Assembly: GCA_018396705.1 (NCBI GenBank)
Contig: JAGTQZ010000006.1
Coordinates: 142,059 to 206,058, forward strand
Direction of reading: 5' to 3'
DNA: 64,000 nucleotides
Source of the DNA: Candidatus Bathyarchaeota archaeon
GTDB taxonomy: Archaea; Thermoproteota; Bathyarchaeia; Bathyarchaeales; Bathycorpusculaceae
This document shows positions 1 to 8,173 of the stretch, in pieces. The translations under genes and the position numbers were made by a program. The notes beneath the pieces were generated by a model. That model made no database searches, was not told the origin of the DNA, and saw only the letters and a program-made list of their open reading frames with translations. How positions within the stretch are numbered: position 1 is the stretch's first letter; each line of letters begins with the position of its first letter.

Positions 1-835
1 GGATATCTTTAAGCCAATCCCATCCCTGAATCCCAAGTTTCTCGACAATCGCTAAAACTTTTGATGCCCTCCCTACAATTCCATCATTAACAACACGTAA
101 AGCGCCACCACGCACCTTATTAGTTTCGATCCTAGGGAGGTTACGATATGATGAAACCTCAACAGGATCTGTTTCTGTTCCAGTAACTTCCACGGGAATC
201 CACTTGAGAGCCCTCCGCAATTCCTCGTCAGAAACATGATATTGAAAGCGACTCACCGCGCGTTCGTAAAGCCTAATTTCCTCAATAAAACGGGCAATCT
301 CCTCATCAGTAGGTTTGTAACGGTCTAACCCTAAAAGTCTGCGGATAAAATCGCCAATAACAAGAGTTAACGCCTGATCTGTACCCCCAGCAGAGCGTAT
401 CGGCCCAGCAAAGTAAATGGCTAAGTATCTTGAATTATCATGATTCGTTTTAATTTTAACATGAGCCACGCCTTGAACTGGGGCGGCGGTGACACCTTCG
501 GTTAGAATTGCCAAGGCTGTGCGCACAGCTTGTTCGGCTGCTGCCTCAGGCTCCATGTGCCCAAATCTCCCATAGACAATTTCCTCGGCAATCTTGAAGG
601 CCAATTCTTCCCTTGGAAGCTTTTGGCTTAATTCTCTGATTCTTCCCGCAACACCCTTAGGACCCACTAATCCTTCAACAAGATCCGCCATATCTCTTGC
701 AATTTCACATTCAGGACTAATGGAGGGGTCGTAACCTTTTTTTCGGGCCATTCGGCTTATAGCGTATAACACTTCAAGTTGTTTCTCTAAGCTTTCTACA
801 TATTTTGCATACGCATCGCTCATAGATTTGTTCAA
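1..835 (-). CDS. polC: DNA polymerase D large subunit (DP2), N-terminal part, cut by window edge
   Basis: Reading the minus strand gives the first about 278 residues of the catalytic subunit of archaeal family-D DNA polymerase, the replicative polymerase outside Crenarchaeota. The diagnostic stretch YFAGPIRSAGGTDQALT lies about 135 residues in, and the EGLVGPKGVAGRIREL segment is also typical of DP2. The remainder lies left of base 1. The usual call would be ATG at 823, but a perfect GGAGGG sits 5 nt before an in-frame TTG at 835, so TTG is preferred here. The gene follows GGGPS on the same strand after 127 bp. Its partner DP1 is at 8174-9748. Confidence 0.93.
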   Translation of the reverse strand, partial: MNKSMSDAYAKYVESLEKQLEVLYAISRMARKKGYDPSISPECEIARDMADLVEGLVGPKGVAGRIRELSQKLPREELAFKIAEEIVYGRFGHMEPEAAAEQAVRTALAILTEGVTAAPVQGVAHVKIKTNHDNSRYLAIYFAGPIRSAGGTDQALTLVIGDFIRRLLGLDRYKPTDEEIARFIEEIRLYERAVSRFQYHVSDEELRRALKWIPVEVTGTETDPVEVSSYRNLPRIETNKVRGGALRVVNDGIVGRASKVLAIVEKLGIQGWDWLKDI

Positions 836-962
836 TCAATCCCTCCTTACAAAGCTACACTAGGGATTTTATTTTAGTTTTTGCTGACATAAAAAAGAAG
901 AACGTCGTCATAGCTTTTCTTTGAAGCATAAATGTTTTCTAAAACTTAAACTTACACTTAAA

Positions 963-1721
963 TTAAGCCTGCATCTTACTCTGTTTTATACCCTCAATAA
1001 TTCTGGAAACTCGATCTTCAACTTGCCCATATTCCACAACATTGCCGGTAACGATTATATCCGCACCAGCGGATACCGCGTCAAAAGCTTGATCCCCAGA
1101 CTTTATTCCTCCACCAACAATCAAAGGAACCGTTATACAGCCCTTAACGAGTCTAATCATTTCACGAGGCACCGGCTGTTTAGCGCCCGATCCAGCCTCA
1201 AGATATATGAAGCGCATGCCCAAATACTGCCCAGCTAACGCGTGTGCTGCAGCTAGCTCTGGCTTGTCATAGGGGATTGGCACAGCCTTCCCGATTATCC
1301 CAGCGGTGCCACCCTCACCGACAATGATGTAGCCCATTGGGATGGGCTCTAGATTGTACTTTTTAACCAATGGAGCCCCTAAAACTTGTGCCCCTATTAT
1401 AAAGTATGGGTCTGTGGAATTTAGAAGGGACATAAACCATATTGCATCCGCATAGCGGCTTATGCTGGTTACGTTATTTGGAAACAGGATGACGGGGAGC
1501 CCAACAGCTCGTTTAATCGTTTTAACCACACTGTCAAGATGTTTAGTAGAGATAAAAGTGGACCCCCCTACCATTATGGCGGATGTCCCGCTCGCTTTTG
1601 CCTTCTCAGCAATCACCGAGGCTTGTGATGGAGTAACTTTCTCTGGATCGATAAGCGTTATATGAATTGCACCTTCGCTCTGAATCTTGCCAAGTAAATA
1701 CTTCTCTACAGAACCCACCAT
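963..1721 (-). CDS. geranylgeranylglyceryl phosphate synthase (GGGPS, PcrB-like)
   Basis: This 252-residue TIM-barrel enzyme makes the first ether bond of archaeal membrane lipids by joining geranylgeranyl diphosphate to sn-glycerol-1-phosphate. Family signatures are visible: IDPEK at 25-29, VGGS at 51-54, YLEAGSG at 173-179, GGGI at 203-206 and GN at 226-227 (phosphate-binding loops). The length is normal. ATG at 1721 is preceded by AGGTGA with 7 nt spacing. It lies 24 nt downstream of the Elf1-like gene, probably in one transcript. The second ether-lipid enzyme, DGGGPS, is at 19929-20795. Confidence 0.93.
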   Translation of the reverse strand: MVGSVEKYLLGKIQSEGAIHITLIDPEKVTPSQASVIAEKAKASGTSAIMVGGSTFISTKHLDSVVKTIKRAVGLPVILFPNNVTSISRYADAIWFMSLLNSTDPYFIIGAQVLGAPLVKKYNLEPIPMGYIIVGEGGTAGIIGKAVPIPYDKPELAAAHALAGQYLGMRFIYLEAGSGAKQPVPREMIRLVKGCITVPLIVGGGIKSGDQAFDAVSAGADIIVTGNVVEYGQVEDRVSRIIEGIKQSKMQA

Positions 1722-1745
1722 TGCAGCTTCACCTTACAGCTATCC

Positions 1746-2003
1746 TCAACTTTGCCTTGCAGTTGTGTTCTTCAACCCGCTGTAAAATTTGTCAGTAAAC
1801 ATGCAATATACGTCTATCTCACCCAGGGCTTGCTTAACCGGAAACTCTTCCTGTGCCCCACAGTTTCCGCAGCTCACAACTGCGCGGCCTTCTTCACGAA
1901 ACATCTCCACGCGAACTGCTTCTTTTCCGCAGCTTGGGCAGGAGTAGAGTTTCGGCAACCGTTTTTTGGGGATACGAATCACTTTTCTTCTTCTTCTTCC
2001 CAT
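1746..2003 (-). CDS. Elf1-like transcription elongation factor, zinc ribbon
   Basis: An 85-residue protein with a very basic N-terminus (MGRRRRK) and a zinc ribbon formed by C22-x2-C25 and C45-x2-C48. Size, order and spacing match the archaeal/eukaryal Elf1 (transcription elongation factor 1) family, which binds RNA polymerase on chromatin or obstructed templates. It heads the minus-strand Elf1-GGGPS-(PolD large) run and shares its upstream region with the divergent NAD synthetase gene. The family call rests on the ribbon pattern and basic leader; the role in this organism is inferred. Confidence 0.82.
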   Translation of the reverse strand: MGRRRRKVIRIPKKRLPKLYSCPSCGKEAVRVEMFREEGRAVVSCGNCGAQEEFPVKQALGEIDVYCMFTDKFYSGLKNTTARQS

Positions 2004-2082
2004 ACTTCAGTCCTTCACATTTCGTCAAGCCACATTTAAATCATTTATTAATCTTCGTCCTTAAATACTTGCCTAATCCAAT

Positions 2083-2946
2083 ATGCATTGGAGAGAACAT
2101 CCCTTGAAACTCACTCAACAAGTCTTGGAGTTGAACTGGGAAGAAGTCAAAACCAAGATTACTCGCTTCATAAAAGATTACGTGGAAAAAGCCAAGGCGA
2201 AAGGCATAGTGCTCGGTCTTTCAGGAGGTGTTGACAGTAGCACAGCAGCAGCCCTATCCGCTATAGCCATTGGAGGAAACAAAATTTTAGGGCTACTACT
2301 ACCAGAAAAGGAGACCTACAGCCCTGAAGACATAAGACATGCCGAGCTTGTCGCAGAAAAATTCGGGATAAAAACTGAAATTATTGATATAACACCAACG
2401 TTGGAGGCTTTGCAGAAAACAATACCGGCTTTCGATCCAGAGGACAAGCTCTCTAATGGGAACTTGAAAGCCCGCACACGAATGCTTTATTTATATTACT
2501 ACGCCAACAAATTTAACCTAATAGTGTGTGGTAGTTCAGATAAATCTGAAGTAATGATAGGGTATTTCACTAAGTGGGGAGACGCCGCGGCGGATATAGC
2601 ACCTCTAATGGATCTTTACAAGACTCAAGTGCGAAAACTGGCAAAGCATATAGATGTCCCAGAAGAAATTGTCAACAAACCATCAACACCAATGCTTTGG
2701 CCTGGACAAACAGCTGAAGAGGAAATAGGCGTAAAGTACGAAGTTTTAGATCTCATTCTTTACGGCCTCGAACACTTTATGAAGGTTGAAGAAATAGCGG
2801 AACAATTAGGCTTGAAAAAAGAGTTGGTGGAAAGAGTGGAGACACGGTGGAAAAACATGGAGCACAAGAGACGAATGCCTTTGACGACAAAAATCCAATA
2901 CAGAACAGTGGGGCTTGACTTCAGACTCCCCCATACTCAACAGTAG
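2083..2946 (+). CDS. nadE: NAD+ synthetase, NadE amidotransfer/ligase domain
   Basis: A 287-residue ATP-pyrophosphatase-fold enzyme that converts deamido-NAD+ to NAD+. The P-loop SGGVDSS is at 47-53, and the segment from CGSSDKSE to GDAAADIAPL (about 149-175) is the conserved substrate/Mg region of NadE. It lacks a fused glutaminase domain, as usual for ammonia-dependent archaeal NadE. A TATA-like TTAAATAC lies only about 19 bp before ATG 2083, so an in-frame TTG at 2104, preceded by GGAGAG, may be the true start (280 aa). The next gene, 12 nt downstream, is a nitrilase that could supply ammonia. Confidence 0.92.
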   Translation: MHWREHPLKLTQQVLELNWEEVKTKITRFIKDYVEKAKAKGIVLGLSGGVDSSTAAALSAIAIGGNKILGLLLPEKETYSPEDIRHAELVAEKFGIKTEIIDITPTLEALQKTIPAFDPEDKLSNGNLKARTRMLYLYYYANKFNLIVCGSSDKSEVMIGYFTKWGDAAADIAPLMDLYKTQVRKLAKHIDVPEEIVNKPSTPMLWPGQTAEEEIGVKYEVLDLILYGLEHFMKVEEIAEQLGLKKELVERVETRWKNMEHKRRMPLTTKIQYRTVGLDFRLPHTQQ

Positions 2947-2958
2947 ATTGGTGAATGT

Positions 2959-3792
2959 ATGAAAAATAAATTCAAAGTGGCGTTGTGTCAAATAAGCTGT
3001 CAAAGAGGGGACAAGACAGCTAATATACAAAAAATGGAAGAATCTACCGCAAAGGCTAAACAGCAGGGTGCAGAACTTGTGATTTTTCCAGAACTTTCAT
3101 TAACCGGCTATACACTTAGAGATGAGCTTTACAGGTTAGCAGAAAAAATTCCAGGTCCATCCACAAACACCATAAAAGAGATCGCCCGAAAATATGAAAT
3201 CCACATAGTCTTTGGCATGCCAGAACTAAGCGAAAAAACACAAGCCACCTTATACAACACCGCAGTCCTTGTGGGACCAAAGGGCTTTATAGGGAAATAT
3301 CGGAAAATGTATCTACCAACACATAGCATATTTGAGGAAAAACGATACTTCAGGCAAGGATATCATGCAGGAGTATTTGAAACCGAACTCGGTAGCATAG
3401 GACTTATAATATGCTATGATATCTTCTTTCCAGAAGTATGCCGCCTAACGAGACTTGAAGGAGCACAATTAATTGCATGTATTTCAGCTTCACCCGCAAT
3501 TCGTCGCGGATTCTTTGAAAATTTAACCATCGCAAGAGCTATAGAAAACACAGCGTTCTTGGCATACGTAAATCTTGTTGGCGTAGAAGATGGGCTACAA
3601 TTTTGGGGAGGTAGCAAACTAATAGGACCTAATGGAAGAACCATTGTAACAGCTAAGTATGACGAAGAAGACCTGGTGATTGGCGAGATTGATTACACAG
3701 AGATTCGCCAAATTGAACCTTTTGTGCCAACTTTAAGGGATCTACGCCCTGAAATCTTTTATAAGTTGAAAGAAAAAGCGGAAAAAATTTAA
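2959..3792 (+). CDS. carbon-nitrogen hydrolase (nitrilase superfamily), possible glutaminase partner of NadE
   Basis: A 277-residue amidase with the Glu-Lys-Cys triad of the nitrilase superfamily: E45 in FPELSLTGY, K116 in YRKMYLP, C152 in LIICYDIFFPE. The segment YRKMYLPTHSIFEEKRYF resembles the glutaminase half of glutamine-dependent NAD synthetases, where bacterial enzymes read YDKxxLPNYGVFDExRxF. It starts 12 nt after nadE on the same strand, so co-translation is likely. Other possibilities are N-carbamoylputrescine amidase or omega-amidase, which share the fold. The hydrolase fold is certain; the substrate is inferred from the neighbour. Confidence 0.87.
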   Translation: MKNKFKVALCQISCQRGDKTANIQKMEESTAKAKQQGAELVIFPELSLTGYTLRDELYRLAEKIPGPSTNTIKEIARKYEIHIVFGMPELSEKTQATLYNTAVLVGPKGFIGKYRKMYLPTHSIFEEKRYFRQGYHAGVFETELGSIGLIICYDIFFPEVCRLTRLEGAQLIACISASPAIRRGFFENLTIARAIENTAFLAYVNLVGVEDGLQFWGGSKLIGPNGRTIVTAKYDEEDLVIGEIDYTEIRQIEPFVPTLRDLRPEIFYKLKEKAEKI

Positions 3793-4328
3793 AAAGTTAA
3801 AGTTTCTCACCAATGAGGTAACATTCAATGCTGAAGCATTATTAAATCACGATCAAATCACACTTCACAGTGAAAACCGCGAAAGTTGCTAATTATCACG
3901 TGTGATCTCATGTGATGAGTGATATCACAAAATTAATGAAGTATACAAAAGCATTCTTTGAAAAATAACTGAAAACCAGCCAGCAAATTCCAATAAACAG
4001 CAAGGCAAGAAGTGGGAAGTGTAACCAAGTTGTTATCCGAATAAGCAGGAGACATACCAAATGTGATTAGTTAAGGAAATAACTAATGAGTATGATCTTT
4101 AACAAGCACATCAAGTGTTTAAAGTATTTTGGGGGAATTAACAAAATTTTGAATTTTCATTAGCTAAATCGGAAAAACAGCACATCTCGTGAAATTTTGA
4201 GATTTAGGGCGTACAGTCCGATCAAAATGCGTCTATAGGATGCGCTTAAGAGTATTTTATTCTCCAACAAATTTTAATATCCCGTATACAAAATTGTATC
4301 CATTTAAGCAAATGCATCTGGGAGCAAA
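3793..4328. other. 536 bp AT-rich intergenic region with TGTGA-type sites
   Basis: No supported gene. Positions 3895-3928 hold a dense cluster of TCAC/GTGA elements, including a GTGATATCAC palindrome. Similar TGTGATG sites recur at 4804-4960 around the next gene. Just before the gene at 4329 is a perfect 6 bp inverted repeat ATACAA-AA-TTGTAT (4286-4299). These look like regulator binding sites rather than coding sequence. Confidence 0.5.
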
Positions 4329-4808
4329 ATGAGGCTAAAAGAGACGATGCACGAATTACTTAAAAAATCTTTTGAAGACCCCATTGTAAAAATACTGGTA
4401 AAAAATAGCCATTTAACAAAAATACAGCTTGAAACATTGTTAATAGATGTTTTAGCTGAAAATTTATTAGGTAAACCTTTAAAATATGATGAAAAAGCTA
4501 GATTACGTTTAACAAAGGCTAAAATAAGCCGCGGTGCTTTTAACAGGACATTAAAACAAGCTAAAGAAAACGTCATAAAGTCCATATACACAGTCTTGCT
4601 TCTGGGATACTTAGGGATTTTTGAAACCACAACTTTGAGCGCATATATTGAAGTGGCGAACAAACTACAAGAGTACATAGAATCCCATAAAACAATGGCA
4701 AGCAAAAACTTACAACTTGAGGAACAATTGAAGTTTCTAAAAATTCTGAAAGAGGAACTTGAAATGAGTTTAGAGCGACTTTCTGAACCATCAAAAGGAT
4801 TCATGTGA
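4329..4808 (+). CDS. conserved hypothetical helical protein
   Basis: A 159-residue, mostly alpha-helical, lysine-rich protein with no signal peptide or clear membrane segment. The central part (about 55-100, with SRGAFNRTLKQAKENV followed by a hydrophobic stretch) looks like a helix-turn-helix-like or small helical bundle, and 105-150 is amphipathic, probably coiled coil. GGGAGC precedes ATG at 4329. A longer-looking minus-strand frame covers the same bases but has low-complexity Ser/Phe composition and is a shadow. Flanking TGTGATG repeats suggest it is regulated together with the downstream coiled-coil/wHTH gene. Function unknown. Confidence 0.65.
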   Translation: MRLKETMHELLKKSFEDPIVKILVKNSHLTKIQLETLLIDVLAENLLGKPLKYDEKARLRLTKAKISRGAFNRTLKQAKENVIKSIYTVLLLGYLGIFETTTLSAYIEVANKLQEYIESHKTMASKNLQLEEQLKFLKILKEELEMSLERLSEPSKGFM

Positions 4809-4883
4809 TGTCACGAATCACGAAGCTCAACGTAAACGTTAGTGATTGGGAAAATACCCAAAAATGAAGGTGCTTTGGATTTG

Positions 4884-4960
4884 TGTGATGTGTGACATCA
4901 TAGTAACTGAACATAAGCACAAGTCTTAAATGTTCTTTTTTGAAAAATGTGATGTGTGAC
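4884..4960 (+). promoter_or_regulatory. pair of identical TGTGATGTGTGAC direct repeats
   Basis: Two identical 13-mers at 4884-4896 and 4948-4960 lie 64 bp apart in the 200 bp upstream of the gene starting at 5018. Related TGTGATG/TCAC copies occur at 4804-4812 and 3895-3928. A repeated exact motif in a promoter region is best explained as an operator; the regulator is unknown. Confidence 0.5.
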
Positions 4961-5017
4961 GTAACATGTTTAGGATCACAAAGAAGTTACATTTAAGTCA
5001 CAGGGGTGAATTGTGAG

Positions 5018-5734
5018 GTGATTAATACTGTTTTTATTATTCTTCCAGCTATCTTCTTCGCTATAACAGTAGGTTTTGCCATTGAGTATTATCGACATCT
5101 TAGCAAGGTTAAGTTAGAGTATGAAAAAGCAAAGACAACTTTTAATGACATAATTTTAAGTTTCAGTAGGGAACTTAAACGCACAATTGAAAATGTGGAA
5201 ACTCTTGTTTACAAGGTAGAAGCAGCTTCGGCGAAAAGCAGCGAAGCAACCAATAGAGTCGAAGCTTTAGAGGGAAAAATCAAGGCGATAGAAAATAAAG
5301 TTAAGGAAATGTCTGGAGACTTAGATAAAGTTTTAGCTCGTTTAAATGAAGTAGAGAAGCAAACACGTGATGTTGTTACATCACAGAATGAGTTAGCCAC
5401 AAAAATCTTTATGCTCGAAGAGAAAGCAAAGCAGACTCAAGCCCTTCCTGAGTTAGGGGTTGTCACGGCCATACCTATAAGGAAGGAAAGAGCACTGGCA
5501 TACTTGACTGAAACGGAACTTGCAGTATTGGAAATGTTAGCAACAGAAGGGCCAAAAACAGCTCCGGAAATTAAAGAGCGAATTAAGCTCAGTAGAGAGC
5601 ATACTGCAAGGTTGATGAAAAAGCTCTATGAAGAAGGCTATTTGGAAAGGGACTCAAGCAAAATACCATTTAAATATAGTGTAAAAAAGGAGATGGAAAA
5701 ACTCCTAAGGAAAACCGAGGCAGAATCTACCTAA
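5018..5734 (+). CDS. membrane-anchored coiled-coil protein with C-terminal winged helix
   Basis: About 238 residues in three parts: an N-terminal hydrophobic segment (roughly residues 4-24) that should anchor it, a long coiled coil (about 30-145), and a C-terminal MarR/ArsR-like winged helix of about 70 residues, with TETELAVLEML, then APEIKERIKLSREHTARLMKKL as recognition region. GTG at 5018 has GGGGTGA 8 nt upstream; GTG at 5006 gives four more residues but no Shine-Dalgarno. This order resembles membrane-tethered transcription regulators in archaea, but no named family is recognised. Its stop directly abuts the stop of the convergent gene. Confidence 0.72.
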   Translation: MINTVFIILPAIFFAITVGFAIEYYRHLSKVKLEYEKAKTTFNDIILSFSRELKRTIENVETLVYKVEAASAKSSEATNRVEALEGKIKAIENKVKEMSGDLDKVLARLNEVEKQTRDVVTSQNELATKIFMLEEKAKQTQALPELGVVTAIPIRKERALAYLTETELAVLEMLATEGPKTAPEIKERIKLSREHTARLMKKLYEEGYLERDSSKIPFKYSVKKEMEKLLRKTEAEST

Positions 5735-6157
5735 TTAAAGTCGAGGCATCTTCTGTTTTACAGTAACCTGTGAAAAGTTCGGGGATACCCTATATTTTAA
5801 ACGATTAGAGGCACCGGATCTTATTAACAAACCTTTATTCGCCATCCTTGAAAGATACGTGGCAACAGTGCTTAGGCCTATTGGTTGTTTAAATTCTTGC
5901 TCGTATGCCAACTGAACATCTTTTGACGAAAACCACGAAACTGGAAAGTGTTTTTGGATTACAGATAACAATTGGTCATATTTTGACGTTTCACTTAAGG
6001 GAACATACGTTTCGGAATGATTGCTGACGCCGCCCAAAAGTTCTACAAGGTCAAGCAGACGAAGGGCTTTTTCTCGAGTAATCTGTCCTTCAAAGGCTAT
6101 GCTATATTTATTGCCCTCATTATCGAATATTTCAATTCGCATTTTCCTCGCTGGCAT
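5735..6157 (-). CDS. hypothetical protein with winged-helix-like C-terminal half
   Basis: About 140 residues. The N-terminal 45 residues look like a small beta domain (RIEIFDNEGNKYSIAFEG), followed by a segment with the DQLLSVIQKHFP...FSSKDVQLAYEQEF...STVATYLSRMANKGLLIR pattern of a winged helix, ending in a basic tail. Starts are possible at GTG 6175, ATG 6157 and ATG 6142; the last has GAGG close by. It is convergent with the wHTH gene (stops at 5734/5735) and is the last gene before the putative replication origin. DNA binding is inferred from fold pattern only. Confidence 0.65.
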   Translation of the reverse strand: MPARKMRIEIFDNEGNKYSIAFEGQITREKALRLLDLVELLGGVSNHSETYVPLSETSKYDQLLSVIQKHFPVSWFSSKDVQLAYEQEFKQPIGLSTVATYLSRMANKGLLIRSGASNRLKYRVSPNFSQVTVKQKMPRL

Positions 6158-6334
6158 CTTTTCACAATTTAACACTTCACAAGTTATAGCTATTACGGTG
6201 AAAACTATGAAAACAAAAATAATTTTAAAAGGTAAAAATAAAGAAAAGAGGAAAATTTGCAGAATTTTTATTTCAAAAGCTTCACATCTTTTTCATTATT
6301 GATGAAAAAGAAAAAAGTCAATTTGTTTTGTATT

Positions 6335-6355
6335 TTCCACTTGAAACAATGGGGT
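6335..6355 (+). promoter_or_regulatory. ORB-like element 1
   Basis: Matches the mini-ORB consensus at 17 of 21 positions, with TTCCA, GAAAC and GGGGT blocks at the right spacing. It is a predicted Orc1/Cdc6 binding site. Confidence 0.65.
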
Positions 6356-6564
6356 GCCAATTTCGCAAGAAAGAAACAAAAATATGTCAATAAAAAGAAA
6401 AAAAGCAGAAGAAAAAAAGCAGAGATAGATAAAGTTCACACAATATTAACAAAGTTGTGAAATTAAATGAAGTAATAAAACATTGGTTTTCTGCCGGTTA
6501 AACTGAGAATGAAATAATGGACGAAGTTGAGGTAAAATTTTGAGGTAAAAACATCACCGGGAGA

Positions 6565-6584
6565 CCCCCTTGTTTCCGTTGGAA
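6565..6584 (-). promoter_or_regulatory. ORB-like element 2 (inverted)
   Basis: On the minus strand TTCCA, GGAAAC and a run of five G follow in ORB order, with TCTCCC after the G-string (to 6559). It points away from element 3 across the A/T-rich stretch. Confidence 0.7.
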
Positions 6585-6755
6585 AGTTCATAGAATTAAA
6601 GATATAAAATTGAAAAGCGAGTCAAAAATTTAGAGATTTAAAGAGTCTGTTCACTTTTTTAAACAAGAAGTTTTTAATTTCCAACTATTTTTCTAACCTT
6701 TCAGAGTATATTCCCTCTTCACAGGGAATCAGAATTTTTTATTTTTCTTTAAGAG

Positions 6756-6776
6756 TTCCAGTAGAAATGGTGGGGT
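6756..6776 (+). promoter_or_regulatory. ORB-like element 3
   Basis: TTCCAGT, GAAA and TGGGGT blocks match ORB at 17 of 21 positions and are followed by the same TCTCCC extension as element 2. It is the element nearest orc1/cdc6. Confidence 0.7.
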
Positions 6777-6902
6777 GTCTCCCATTAATATCCGTGCACT
6801 TTTCCATTTCTTTAATTGTTTTTTCGCTATAGTCCAGTTTGTTGTATAGTATAACTTATTTTTAGTCAACTTAAGGTGAAAGCACTGTAAAGAGGAAGAT
6901 CT

Positions 6903-8153
6903 ATGAGCAATTCAAATATTCTCGATGAAGTATTCAGCAAGTTTCTTAATAATATGGGAATTTTTAAAGATCGAGAAGTTCTTCGTCACGATTACCTACC
7001 TGAGAGATTACCTCATCGTGAAGAGCAAATAAAACGTCTCGGTGAAACCGTGGCGCCTGTTTTGAAGGGTGCAAGGTGTTCTAACATTTTCGTTTATGGA
7101 AAAACTGGAACCGGCAAAACTGCCGTTACTAAATATGTCTTAACAAGATTAGAGGCAAAAGCAAAGGAATTCGGTTCTTTTGTAAGCTTTTGTTATGTTA
7201 ATTGTCGTTTGGCTGGAACAGAGTATCGGGTCTTGGCAAGCCTTTGTAATAGTATTCAACTTCAAGTGCCTTTTACCGGGCTGTCTGTTGGTGAAGTATT
7301 TGAAAGGTTTAAGAATAGTTTAAACAGGGAGAAAAGAATAATGATTATAGCTCTAGACGAAGTGGATGCCTTAGTTAAATCGAGAAGCGACACCCTCTTG
7401 TATGAGTTAACTAGAATTAACGAAGCATTATCGCAAAGTAAAGTTTCTATAATTGGGATATCAAACGATTTGCGCCTTAAAGAGTTTCTTGATCCACGGG
7501 TTTTGAGCTCTCTTAGTGAGGAGGAAATCGTTTTTAGGCCGTATAATGCTAGTGAACTTAGGACAATTTTGGCTGAACGGGCGCAAATGGCTTTCCGTGA
7601 GGGTGCCTTAAATGAAGGTGCCTTAAGTCTTTGTGCAGCTTTAGCTGCGGCAGAACATGGTGACGCGCGAAGGGCTTTGGATTTGCTTAGGGTTGCAGGG
7701 GAGGTTGCGGAGCGAAACGGTGCAAAAATGGTTACTGAGGAACATGTGCGGGAGGCTGAAAAACTTATAGAACATAATCGTGTTATAGAGGCTCTTGCGA
7801 ATCTTACATTACATTCAAAGCTTGTTATGTTAAGTATATTTCATTTAGTTAGGGCAAATGGTTACAAGGCGATTACTGGTGAAATATACGAAGTTTACAA
7901 TGAACTTTGTGGAGAATTAGGTGTTACTCCCTTAACCCAGCGGAGAGTTAGCGCGTTAGTCAACGAGCTCGACGCCCTAGGGTTGCTGAACGCTCAAGTT
8001 ACTAGTATGGGAAGGTATGGCAGGACAAAGAAAATTCGACTTGAGGTGACTCGAGGGCTTATCAGAGAAGCTTTTTCCGATGACGTTAGACTTGGGCGTC
8101 TGATTGACTATGAGCCAAAATGCCTTTCACAAAACATTCACGGCAAAAATTAA
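6903..8153 (+). CDS. Orc1/Cdc6 replication initiator
   Basis: A 416-residue AAA+ ATPase. Walker A GKTGTGKT is at 66-73, Walker B IIALDEVDAL at about 148-157, and the sensor-1 region SIIGISND at 182-189. A C-terminal winged helix (about 300-395) is the domain that contacts ORB DNA. Length is typical for archaeal Orc1/Cdc6. GAGG sits upstream of ATG 6903. It follows the predicted origin and is convergent with DP1. In archaea this protein recognises the origin and helps load MCM; that role here follows from family and position. Confidence 0.95.
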   Translation: MSNSNILDEVFSKFLNNMGIFKDREVLRHDYLPERLPHREEQIKRLGETVAPVLKGARCSNIFVYGKTGTGKTAVTKYVLTRLEAKAKEFGSFVSFCYVNCRLAGTEYRVLASLCNSIQLQVPFTGLSVGEVFERFKNSLNREKRIMIIALDEVDALVKSRSDTLLYELTRINEALSQSKVSIIGISNDLRLKEFLDPRVLSSLSEEEIVFRPYNASELRTILAERAQMAFREGALNEGALSLCAALAAAEHGDARRALDLLRVAGEVAERNGAKMVTEEHVREAEKLIEHNRVIEALANLTLHSKLVMLSIFHLVRANGYKAITGEIYEVYNELCGELGVTPLTQRRVSALVNELDALGLLNAQVTSMGRYGRTKKIRLEVTRGLIREAFSDDVRLGRLIDYEPKCLSQNIHGKN

Positions 8154-8173
8154 GGAAAACATTGCAGAACTAT

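Larger units (their letters stand above)
6335..6776. other. putative chromosomal replication origin (ORB elements plus AT-rich unwinding region)
   Basis: The 745 bp gap upstream of orc1/cdc6 has three matches to the archaeal origin recognition box (consensus about TTCCAGTGGAAACGAAGGGGT): plus strand 6335-6355, minus strand 6565-6584, plus strand 6756-6776, each with the dyad half TTCCA, a GAAA core and a G-string. The last two face each other and share a TCTCCC extension after the G-string; the DNA between them (6590-6750) is extremely A/T-rich. Orc1/Cdc6 begins 127 bp further on and PolD small subunit lies next to it, the classic arrangement of archaeal oriC. A TTCACA...TGTGAA inverted repeat (6435-6461) is also present. 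Confidence 0.75.

Noticed and set aside
4304..4804. A 166-residue minus-strand frame opposite the gene at 4329
   Set aside because: Ser/Phe-rich low-complexity composition and no ribosome-binding site; the plus-strand gene has GGGAGC and sensible helical sequence.
6257..6460. A 67-residue Lys-rich frame upstream of orc1/cdc6
   Set aside because: It lies over the first ORB-like site in A/T-rich origin DNA, and composition reflects A-tracts rather than a protein.
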